A stretch of DNA of 5,645 bases from Cyanobacteria bacterium OH_PDB_112 (lineage in GTDB: Bacteria > Cyanobacteriota > Vampirovibrionia > Gastranaerophilales > CAJFVJ01): contig JAEWLZ010000019.1 of the NCBI GenBank assembly GCA_023457295.1, positions 1-5,645 on the forward strand. The letters run 5' to 3'. The notes under the pieces are model-generated. The model ran no database searches. It was given only the letters and a program-made list of their open reading frames with translations, and was not told the origin of the DNA. This document shows, one piece after another, positions 1 through 5,645 of the stretch (positions are counted from its first letter, which is position 1; every line of letters begins with the position of its first letter). A program made the translations under genes and the position numbers.

Positions 1-263
1 GAATTAGGGATGTTTTTTTCTAAAGCATCTACAGTTTTTTTTGAAAAAATATCATGTAGGTTTATTGAGCTTATTTTTGTCCAAAAGTTTTTTAGTAGTT
101 TATTACCAAAAGAAACTTTAGCTCTATTTCCAAATTTTAAATGATTACAAGAGATTTCAGAAGATTTTTGCCATTCATTGTTCCTCAAAATCGATTGATT
201 TTGGAGAGAAATTACGTTCAATTTATTATAATTAGCAGCAATAGAAGCATTTTTTATAATCAT
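1..263 (-). CDS. Hypothetical protein with two FGN motifs, 3' end off the left edge
   Basis: I do not recognise this gene. The frame is open from an ATG at 261-263 to the left edge, giving 87 codons without a stop, so only the N-terminal part is visible. The visible part is rich in Asn, Lys and Ser and has no convincing signal peptide or membrane segment. Two copies of a short motif occur close together: KFGN at residues 43-46 and SFGN at 51-54. The PHP protein encoded just upstream carries the same kind of motif (INFGN) near its own N-terminus, which supports this being a real gene of the same lineage-specific style. An in-frame TGA lies 21 bases before the ATG, so no longer start is possible with ATG. 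The ribosome site is poor: AAGG lies about 14 bases upstream. The opposite-strand frame across 141-338 looks non-coding. No function is proposed. Confidence 0.6.
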   Translation of the reverse strand, partial: MIIKNASIAANYNKLNVISLQNQSILRNNEWQKSSEISCNHLKFGNRAKVSFGNKLLKNFWTKISSINLHDIFSKKTVDALEKNIPN

Positions 264-303
264 TCTTACGCTGTTAACCTTTCATTTTTTTGCATTGAAT
301 ACA

Positions 304-309
304 AATATA
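304..309 (-). promoter_or_regulatory. Weak candidate -10 box for the left-edge gene
   Basis: On the minus strand a TATATT hexamer lies about 40 bases before the ATG at 263, in the only sizeable spacer of the window. There is no good TTGACA-like hexamer at the usual 17-base distance. In such AT-rich DNA a TATATT can easily occur by chance. I list it because the two inverted repeats at 347-377 lie just upstream of it, where a regulator could act. Confidence 0.2.
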
Positions 310-346
310 GAAAGAGTTTAAAGATAAAAAATTGCTAAAGAAACTA

Positions 347-361
347 AGTTTAGAATAAACT
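347..361. repeat. Inverted repeat AGTTTA-GAA-TAAACT
   Basis: Two perfect 6-base arms are separated by three bases. The repeat lies in the spacer between the end of the PHP gene and the start of the left-edge gene, one base away from the second inverted repeat at 363-377. It is short and AT-rich and has no U-tract in either direction that would make it a terminator. It could be half of a compound operator or could be chance. Confidence 0.4.
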
Positions 362-362
362 C

Positions 363-377
363 GTAACAACTTGTTAC
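363..377. promoter_or_regulatory. Perfect 7+7 palindrome, operator-like
   Basis: The sequence GTAACAA-C-TTGTTAC is a perfect inverted repeat with a single central base, the geometry expected for a dimeric helix-turn-helix repressor site. It lies about 100 bases upstream of the left-edge gene. A one-base loop cannot form a normal full hairpin and no T-tract follows, so a DNA-binding site fits better than a terminator. No regulator gene is visible in the window, so the cognate protein is unknown. The rest of the 264-501 spacer contains no gene or tRNA that I can see. Confidence 0.4.
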
Positions 378-501
378 AATGAGCTATTTTACTAAGTGAG
401 AATATCATGTATAACAACAAGGCTTTTTATGTATGAGTATAAACTTTCAAGTTAACAAAGAATGTAAAGCTAAATAGAATTCAAATACAAGATTTAAATA
501 T

Positions 502-1920
502 TTAACAATTTATTATATTTTTGGAATGGTTATCCTGACCGCCAAAAGGAATTAAACCAAAATCTTCTATTATTTTATTTGTTTTTTCTATTTCCTGTTT
601 TTTTGTAAATTCCGGATAGCTCTGATGATGAGATTCTGTTGTTTTCAATAGTCCTTTCGACTTCTCAATGTGAGATTTTATTGCTATTTCGGGATTTTTA
701 AATCTAGTTGCAAAAAAATACGGATGAGCAAATCCTAAACAAATACCTTTATCTTCAGAAAAATTCTCTATGATATCCTCAAAAGAATTTTCTCCGGCTG
801 CCTTAACACGTCCTGATTCATCTAATGCAGGGAAATATTTTTGGCAGATATTTTTAACTTGTTCATCTTCCATAGGAGCATTGGTTTGCATATTTTTTTC
901 TAGTAAAAACTTATTAAAATTATACGGAGATTTATCATTTTTGCCGTAATGAAAGTCATGCATCAAATCTTTATAAAATTTTTCCGGATTTTTATTTTGT
1001 TCTATTGCCATAAGTGACACCCTTCGCTTTATTTGGGAATAATTCAATATTCTCCAATGCAGGTTGTAAGCAAAGTTTTCGGTTGGTTTTTTTAGATAAT
1101 AGCGTTGCATTTCTGCTGGTGAAAATTTCGTTTCAGGTATAGCAGATGACAGTTCATTCAGACAATTTGAAATCATTGATTCCCTTTTTTGATGCAGTTT
1201 ATCAAAAAAGGCAATTGTCTTATCAGAAAAAGGATTTATACAGTGAGCCAAGACTTCCGAACCTTCACACTTATTAGAAGTATTGTCAACCGTATGAGCA
1301 AAACTAATCTCGACAGCAGGTACAAATCGAACATTTTGATATTTTTCGGGGTTTTTTGCAATCAGTTTTAATGCTTCTTTTACACCGTCAATTCCATCAT
1401 GGTCGCTTAAGGCAAAAATGAAGTTTTCTCCTGTTTTACTTTGTAATTTGTTTCCGTATTCAGCTGCTTGATTAAGTAATTGGGCGACATCACCCTGCCC
1501 ATCGGAATAATTAGAATGAGAATGTAAATCAATTTTAAAAACACCGTTTTCGAGATTTCCTTTGGGTGAATAATTCTCTGCTTTCATTTTGGGCAAAATT
1601 GATAACAACTCATTTTTTCCCATAACGGATTTTAAGTTTTCGGGAGATATTTTTTCACCCAAAACGCGGGTCATATCCTGGGCTAATGATTGAATATAAA
1701 GTACATCAGATGGTTGCGGCTTGAGATGTTCCAAGGTGGAAGTCACATTGTTTGTAGTTGGTGCTTTTTTTGAACAAGCCCAAATAGCCAATCCTGTTAC
1801 CGCAACGCCTGCTCCTGCGACACCGACCAATACCCCTTTGTTATCAGATGGCTTGTTATTTTTATCGATATTATTTCCGAAATTTATACAAGAACTAACT
1901 TTCAAAAAATTTGTCTCCAT
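502..1920 (-). CDS. Membrane-anchored PHP-domain metallophosphoesterase
   Basis: The 472-residue protein belongs to the PHP family (polymerase and histidinol phosphatase type; TrpH/YciV-like), metal-dependent phosphoesterases that attack nucleotide, nucleic acid or small phosphate substrates. The metal-ligand motifs are all visible: DLHSHS with H133 and H135, SDG with D140, SDHD with H174, VEIS with E204, LAH with H226, AHP with H399, and GGQDNHS with D463 and H465. One hydrophobic segment (about residues 29-49, Gly/Ala/Val-rich), followed by SKK, should anchor the protein in the membrane. The CSKK at its end resembles a lipobox only loosely. About 170 residues separate H226 from H399, clearly more than in TrpH, so a large insertion is present. 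An INFGN motif lies at residues 12-16. I chose the ATG at 1918-1920. An ATG at 1942-1944 and a TTG at 1945-1947 are in frame and would overlap the preceding open frame more. None has a clear Shine-Dalgarno. The substrate cannot be predicted. No clear hairpin terminator follows the stop. Confidence 0.87.
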   Translation of the reverse strand: METNFLKVSSCINFGNNIDKNNKPSDNKGVLVGVAGAGVAVTGLAIWACSKKAPTTNNVTSTLEHLKPQPSDVLYIQSLAQDMTRVLGEKISPENLKSVMGKNELLSILPKMKAENYSPKGNLENGVFKIDLHSHSNYSDGQGDVAQLLNQAAEYGNKLQSKTGENFIFALSDHDGIDGVKEALKLIAKNPEKYQNVRFVPAVEISFAHTVDNTSNKCEGSEVLAHCINPFSDKTIAFFDKLHQKRESMISNCLNELSSAIPETKFSPAEMQRYYLKKPTENFAYNLHWRILNYSQIKRRVSLMAIEQNKNPEKFYKDLMHDFHYGKNDKSPYNFNKFLLEKNMQTNAPMEDEQVKNICQKYFPALDESGRVKAAGENSFEDIIENFSEDKGICLGFAHPYFFATRFKNPEIAIKSHIEKSKGLLKTTESHHQSYPEFTKKQEIEKTNKIIEDFGLIPFGGQDNHSKNIINC

Positions 1921-2233
1921 AGAATAAATGTTCTTTATCACCATCAAAAAGGTATTCGATTTTCTCAGTCAAAATATCATTCAATTTAAGTTTTTTTGAG
2001 CTGATATTATTACTTTCTCCATGTGAAAAAATTTGCATAAGTTCTTCAGTAGAAGTTGACATTGCTTCTCTTGAAGGGGCGGAGGAGTCTAGTATATTTG
2101 AATATTCGAGAGACTGATTACCAGATGAGACTTTAATAATATTTTTTACTATATCATATTGCTTGTCGATATCATAGATATCAAACTCGGATTGTAACTT
2201 TTTTTGTTCTAACTTATAAAATCTAAAATCCCG
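1895..2233 (-). pseudogene. 112-codon open frame without a start; possible frameshifted extension of the small subunit, or truncated gene
   Basis: The frame is open from just after a TAA at 2234-2236 to a TAG at 1895-1897. It reads as an ordinary hydrophilic protein rich in Lys, Asp, Ser and Asn, not as random AT-rich translation. No ATG, GTG or TTG occurs in the first 57 codons. The first ATG is at 2060-2062 and would give a 55-residue protein (starting MSTSTEELMQ, ending GDKFFES) with only a weak AGAGAAG-like site in front. The frame is the -1 frame of the small-subunit gene. Adding one T to the four-T run at 2218-2221 would join the two directly and give a product of about 355 residues. 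The end overlaps the PHP gene start by 26 bases. I recognise no domain. Alternatives are a gene that lost its 5' end, a sequencing error, or a genuine small protein. Confidence 0.5.
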
Positions 2234-2961
2234 TTAATGAAAGTCAAAGGATGAACAGGACAACCGGGTATAAATAAATCGACTTTATATTTGTCCGGAA
2301 AACTTCTGTTAATGGTGTCAGATTGTTGAAAAACACCTCCGCTGATAGCGCAAGCTCCCGTCGAAATTACAATTTTAGGGTCAGGTATAGCTTTATAAGC
2401 ATCTTCAAGCGCATCTGCCATATTTTCGGTTATAGGTCCTGTTATTACAATTCCGTCTGCATGGCGCGGTGATGCCACAAAGTTAATTCCGAATCTTCCC
2501 ATATCAAAGTTGACATTTGAACAAGCGTTCAACTCCATTTCGCAGCCATTGCATCCTCCGGCTGAAATTTGTCTAAGTTTTAATGATTTTCCGAAAACTT
2601 TCTTGATTTTTTCGTTTGATATAACCGCATCTGTTATAAAATTCTCAATACTTGTGTCGCTTTTTATTATTAATTTTTCTCTGCTTGTTGAAGACAATTT
2701 ATGGAAGTTACTCAATTTTATTGCTCTTTTAGCGCAAATATTTTCGCAATCTCCGCAAAAAACACATTTTCCCATATCTATACTTAAAGGGCTCAAAGTT
2801 ATTGCTCCTGTGGGGCAAATTTTTTCGCAACAGCTGCAGTTTTCGCACAATTCTTGGTTTAGTAAAGGAAATCCTCTGAATTTTTCTAAAATTTCAGCTT
2901 TTTTGACATCAGGTATAAACTGATTTCCTTGATATATTCTTGATTTTAAAGTATCAAACAT
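2209..2961 (-). CDS. Ferredoxin and NuoB/HyfI-like small subunit fusion of an Ehr complex
   Basis: The 250-residue iron-sulfur subunit should carry electrons through the cytoplasmic arm of the complex. Residues about 30-85 form a two-cluster bacterial ferredoxin domain with two CxxCxxCxxxC motifs: C39, C42, C45, C49 (followed by Pro) and C66, C69, C72, C76. Residues about 125-250 form a NuoB/HycG/HyfI domain with GGCNGCEMEL (C137, C140), TGAC (C204) and PGCPVHP (C234). These are the four ligands of the cluster nearest the active site, equivalent to N2 of complex I. In E. coli hydrogenase-4 the two domains are separate proteins, HyfH and HyfI, so this is a fusion in the order HyfH-HyfI. The start is supported by GGGAG seven bases before the ATG, and the gene lies 11 bases after the large-subunit stop. 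The C-terminus after PGCPVHPLTFING is normal for the family, although a further open frame continues in the -1 frame. The cluster ligands are complete, so the subunit should be redox-active. Confidence 0.9.
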   Translation of the reverse strand: MFDTLKSRIYQGNQFIPDVKKAEILEKFRGFPLLNQELCENCSCCEKICPTGAITLSPLSIDMGKCVFCGDCENICAKRAIKLSNFHKLSSTSREKLIIKSDTSIENFITDAVISNEKIKKVFGKSLKLRQISAGGCNGCEMELNACSNVNFDMGRFGINFVASPRHADGIVITGPITENMADALEDAYKAIPDPKIVISTGACAISGGVFQQSDTINRSFPDKYKVDLFIPGCPVHPLTFINGILDFIS

Positions 2962-2968
2962 TTTTTTA

Positions 2969-2973
2969 CTCCC
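2969..2973 (-). promoter_or_regulatory. Ribosome-binding site of the small-subunit gene
   Basis: GGGAG lies seven bases before the ATG and shares its first base with the end of the large-subunit TAG stop, giving TAGGGAG. This decides the start and suggests termination-reinitiation coupling between the two subunits. Confidence 0.7.
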
Positions 2974-4439
2974 TATAAATCATTTCCGCAGTACGAAAGG
3001 TTGAAACTCTTATTGCATAATGGAAAATCAGATATGCCATTATTTCTTACGGCTATTGCCAAGCCGTACCAGTTGTTAAAAGACGGGTCTTTAATTTTGT
3101 ATCTTGAAAGTTCACCTTTTTTACCGGTTATTGCTGTGTGAATTATTTCCCCTCTCCAGCCTTCAACCATAGAAATAACCATACTGTCTGGTTTTAAGCC
3201 ATCTTCATATTTTTTTGAAAGAGGTTCGTTTTCATAATTAATCAGTTTTGAAATTGCTTCTTTGATTATTTGTGCGGACTGGTGAATTTCTTCGTATCTG
3301 ATGTAAGTCCTTGCATAGACATCTCCATTTTCATGAAGAGTTTTGTCATGATAAAACTCCTTGTAAAACTTGCAAGGATAATCACCTCTGACATCAAGAG
3401 AAACCCCGGATGCTTTTGCCGCCATTCCGACTATTCCGAGTTCAAGAGCCCTCTTTTTATTTAGTATTCCTGTTTTTTCAAGTCTTGACATAACACTTGA
3501 TGCGGATAACATTGTTTTAAACATTCTGTCAACGTCAGCTAAAACTTTATTCAGCAAAGTCAAAATTTTAGCTGAAAGATTTTTGTCTATATCATAGGCA
3601 ACACCACCAATTTTAATTAAGCCTCTTCCAAATCTACTGCCCGAAATTTCGAGCAAAGTATTTATTAAAAGAGTTCTTGTCGCCCCAAAAACAGAACTGC
3701 CCATTAAATAGGCGATATCATTTGAAATAGCTCCCAAATCTCCGATATGAACCGCTATTCTTTCCATTTCAAGAGCAATTATTCTTATTAAGGAAGCTTT
3801 ATTTGATATTTCAAAACCTGATAGAGCCTCTATCGCATTGCAATATGCAATAGAATGTCCTATAACAGTATCGCCCGTTATTGATTCAGCCAGATGTATA
3901 GAATTTTTATTCCGTAAAAAAAGTTGCTCTATATTTCTATGCTGGTAGCCAAGCTGAATTTCAAGCTCATAAACTCTTTCACCGTTACACATAAATCTAA
4001 AATGTCCGGGTTCTATAATTCCTGCATGAATAGGGCCAACCGACACTTCGTGAACTTCTTCGCCATCCACTTTAAAAAAAGGATATTCCTTTTTGTGACT
4101 TCTGAGAGGTTTTAGCCAAGGATGTCCAATAGGTTCAATACCAAACTCCTCATAAAACTCTCTTTCAAACATATGAAAAGCAGGCACATCTTGAGTTATG
4201 GACTGATAAGATTCTCTGGGATTAAAAACAACAGAAGATACAAGTAATTCGGATTTTTTATCGTTTGCAAGAATTACAAAAAGCTTTATTTTAGAATTTT
4301 CATTCTTTCCGAAAAAACCGATAACCCTATTATTGTCTTTGATTTTTTCAATAATATTTTGTCGTAGTTCCTCTATATTAACAACAGGAACATTATTAAC
4401 ATTTATAATTGAGTTATTTTGAGTTAAAATCCAGTTCAT
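2973..4439 (-). CDS. Hydrogenase-like large subunit (HyfG/HycE type) lacking all NiFe ligands; Ehr complex
   Basis: The 488-residue protein has an N-terminal NuoC-like domain (about 1-125) and a C-terminal NuoD/[NiFe]-large-subunit domain (about 130-488), the HycE/HyfG architecture. Family signatures include VGPIHAGIIEPGHFRF (134-149), EMERIAVHIGDLG (224-236) and EGWRGE (426-431). In true group 4 hydrogenases the nickel-iron centre is held by a CGIC and a DPCxxC motif. Here the first aligns to TGDT (188-191) and the second to DPSFNNW (451-457), so no metal-centre cysteine remains. The other cysteines (151, 200, 356, 475, 484) are not in CxxC spacing. This is the pattern of energy-converting hydrogenase-related (Ehr) complexes, so H2 production or uptake is not expected. 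The subunit probably forms the junction between the cluster chain and the membrane arm. The start at 4439 is set by AAGGAG 11 bases upstream, and the gap to the upstream stop is 15 bases. No hydrogenase maturation gene is visible. Confidence 0.9.
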   Translation of the reverse strand: MNWILTQNNSIINVNNVPVVNIEELRQNIIEKIKDNNRVIGFFGKNENSKIKLFVILANDKKSELLVSSVVFNPRESYQSITQDVPAFHMFEREFYEEFGIEPIGHPWLKPLRSHKKEYPFFKVDGEEVHEVSVGPIHAGIIEPGHFRFMCNGERVYELEIQLGYQHRNIEQLFLRNKNSIHLAESITGDTVIGHSIAYCNAIEALSGFEISNKASLIRIIALEMERIAVHIGDLGAISNDIAYLMGSSVFGATRTLLINTLLEISGSRFGRGLIKIGGVAYDIDKNLSAKILTLLNKVLADVDRMFKTMLSASSVMSRLEKTGILNKKRALELGIVGMAAKASGVSLDVRGDYPCKFYKEFYHDKTLHENGDVYARTYIRYEEIHQSAQIIKEAISKLINYENEPLSKKYEDGLKPDSMVISMVEGWRGEIIHTAITGKKGELSRYKIKDPSFNNWYGLAIAVRNNGISDFPLCNKSFNLSYCGNDL

Positions 4440-4450
4440 TTTTTAAGTTT

Positions 4451-4456
4451 CTCCTT
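4451..4456 (-). promoter_or_regulatory. Ribosome-binding site of the large-subunit gene
   Basis: AAGGAG lies 11 bases before the ATG at 4439 and overlaps the TAA stop of the upstream membrane-subunit gene, giving TAAGGAG. This matches the arrangement at the next junction and supports one polycistronic message. Confidence 0.65.
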
Positions 4457-5645
4457 AAAATCCTACCATTGCGTTTTTAATTAATAAATTTAAAAACGGC
4501 GGTATATAAATCCCCAATATCAATGAAACGGTTATAATAATAATTTGGGGTATGTACAAAGAGGGATACATTTTATTTAAAACATTTCCAGATTTTTCTA
4601 TTTTTGCATTGCCAAAACTCATACTTATAACAGCTTTAGCTATTCCAAAAAGAATAATGGTAAGTAAAATCAAAAATATTGCGACAATTATGAAATGATT
4701 TTTCACAATTAATGCTTTCAACAACAAAAATTCGCTTATAAATAACGGTGATGGAGGTAATCCAACCAGTCCCGTAAAACATAAAATCCACAGCCATCCT
4801 GTTATTTTATCAACTTTCAAAATACCTGAGACTTCGTTTATTCTTTTGGTTTTGAATATTTTCAAAATATTTCCTGCCGTAAGAAAGAAGGATGATTTAA
4901 TTAAGGAATGTCCTACCATATGCAATAATGCTGCAAAGAGCCCCAATCCTCCGATGGCGGTTCCTATTGCTATAATCCCCATATTTTCAATGGAAGAATA
5001 GGCAAGCATTCTTTTATAATTATTAATATTATAGATAAAAACCGCCGCCACAAATAAAGATAACAACCCTGTAATCACAAGCAAAACTCTTGCATAATGA
5101 GCTGTATTAGTCAGCTCCATGAGTTTGAATACTCTCAGGATTATTAAAAAAGCCGAATTTAAAAGTGTAGCCGACAACAATGCTGATATTGGTGAAGGAG
5201 CTTCCGCATGAGCATCGGGAAGCCAGAAGTGCATTGGTGCGAGTCCCATTTTTGTTCCAATTCCGATAAGTATAAAAACAAAAGATAATTTCAGCCAAGA
5301 AGGATTAATTACCGCGGCATTCAGATATAAATCATTGAAAAAAAGTGAATTGATTTTTCCTGTTGCAATTGATAAAAGAATTATTCCGACAAAAGCAAGA
5401 GCAATACCTATTGAGCAAATGAAAACGTATTTCCATGCGGCTTCAATAGAGTGCTTTGTTTTGTTGAAATATATCAAATAAGCGCTTGCAAGCGTTGTAG
5501 CTTCTATGAATACCCAGGATAAACCGAGATTCGTACTTAAAATAGCACCTGTCATTGAAAATATAAAAAGAATAATAGCCATTGAGTAAAATTTTAAATC
5601 ATTTTTTTGCATTTCTTTATTTTTGATAAATCCTCTGTTATAAAC
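4455..5645 (-). CDS. Proton-translocating membrane subunit, HyfF/NuoN type, 5' end off the right edge
   Basis: This is an integral membrane protein of the Mrp/NuoL-M-N antiporter-like family, closest in style to HyfF of hydrogenase-4. It should move protons or sodium ions across the cytoplasmic membrane. The frame is open to the window edge: 11 further codons precede the first ATG (5612), they fit the family (the stretch before the first visible helix), and that ATG has no ribosome site. The true start is therefore outside the window. HyfF proteins are near 480-530 residues, so roughly 90 or more are missing. Counting from the ATG at 5612, the key residues are E37 (VFIEATTL), K121 in GTKMGLAPMHFWLPDAH, K200 in NYKRMLAYSSIE, H231, H235 and K239 in HMVGHSLIKSSFF, and E294 in GLPPSPLFISEF. 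About eleven hydrophobic helices are visible. The full ion-channel residue set suggests a working pump module, driven by the two subunits encoded directly downstream. Confidence 0.92.
   Translation of the reverse strand, partial: VYNRGFIKNKEMQKNDLKFYSMAIILFIFSMTGAILSTNLGLSWVFIEATTLASAYLIYFNKTKHSIEAAWKYVFICSIGIALAFVGIILLSIATGKINSLFFNDLYLNAAVINPSWLKLSFVFILIGIGTKMGLAPMHFWLPDAHAEAPSPISALLSATLLNSAFLIILRVFKLMELTNTAHYARVLLVITGLLSLFVAAVFIYNINNYKRMLAYSSIENMGIIAIGTAIGGLGLFAALLHMVGHSLIKSSFFLTAGNILKIFKTKRINEVSGILKVDKITGWLWILCFTGLVGLPPSPLFISEFLLLKALIVKNHFIIVAIFLILLTIILFGIAKAVISMSFGNAKIEKSGNVLNKMYPSLYIPQIIIITVSLILGIYIPPFLNLLIKNAMVGF

Noticed and set aside
141..338. Plus-strand 65-codon open frame starting MITRDFRRF
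   Set aside because: It lies largely opposite the left-edge minus-strand gene and its translation has no domain or helical pattern. It has the aromatic/Ile-rich look of random AT-rich sequence.
440..501. Rho-independent terminator after the PHP gene
   Set aside because: Only weak AT-rich partial complementarity (AAAT/ATTT) is present, with no stable stem followed by a T-run.
1721..1927. Plus-strand 68-codon frame rich in Ala, Thr and Pro
   Set aside because: It is the antisense shadow of the PHP protein's N-terminal helix, whose Gly/Ala/Val codons read as Ala/Thr/Pro on the other strand.
2168..2182. Perfect hairpin GATATC-ATA-GATATC just after the small-subunit stop
   Set aside because: It sits inside the open frame and encodes a repeated Asp-Ile-Tyr-Asp-Ile-Asp stretch. 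It is AT-rich with no T-run after it, so it is probably a codon repeat and not a terminator.
2973..4439. Calling the operon a hydrogenase-4 or formate hydrogenlyase
   Set aside because: All four NiFe-binding cysteines are missing from the large subunit, so the Ehr label fits better.
5610..5612. ATG as the start of the HyfF-type gene
   Set aside because: The frame stays open to the window edge with family-like sequence, there is no ribosome site near this ATG, and the protein would lack its first helices.

Overview
This is an AT-rich window in which every supported gene lies on the minus strand, so it reads from right to left. It looks like part of the chromosome of an uncultured, probably anaerobic bacterium. 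The evidence for that is a ferredoxin-linked, complex-I-like membrane complex, Shine-Dalgarno-type ribosome sites in the right half, and an unfamiliar lineage-specific protein style in the left half. That style combines Lys/Asn/Ser-rich N-termini with short 'FGN' motifs. It reminds me of gut Gastranaerophilales (Melainabacteria) or Elusimicrobiota, but this is an impression from style and not a demonstrated assignment.

Right half (5645 to 2209): three consecutive genes of a respiratory complex related to hydrogenase-4 and formate hydrogenlyase. They are a HyfF/NuoN-type proton-translocating membrane subunit whose 5' end lies beyond the window, a HyfG/HycE-type large subunit (NuoC and NuoD domains fused), and an electron-transfer subunit that fuses a two-cluster ferredoxin (HyfH-like) to a NuoB/HyfI-like small subunit. 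Both gene junctions are very tight, and each ribosome-binding site overlaps the preceding stop codon. The large subunit keeps the group 4 hydrogenase fold signatures but has lost all four [NiFe]-binding cysteines. This therefore looks like an energy-converting hydrogenase-related (Ehr) complex and not a hydrogenase. Electrons probably enter through the ferredoxin domain and drive ion pumping by the HyfF-type subunit. The electron acceptor is unknown.

Middle (2233 to 1895): a 112-codon open frame with coding character but no normal start codon in its first half. It picks up exactly where the small-subunit gene stops and ends inside the next gene. It may be a frameshifted C-terminal extension of the small subunit, a truncated gene, or a 55-residue small protein starting at an internal ATG.

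Left half (1947 to 1): a membrane-anchored PHP-family metallophosphoesterase with a complete set of metal-ligand residues and a large insertion. It is followed by a 240-base non-coding spacer that holds two adjacent short inverted repeats and a weak promoter candidate. The 5' part of a second, unrecognised gene then runs off the left edge. The PHP protein and this last protein share the 'FGN' motif near their N-termini.
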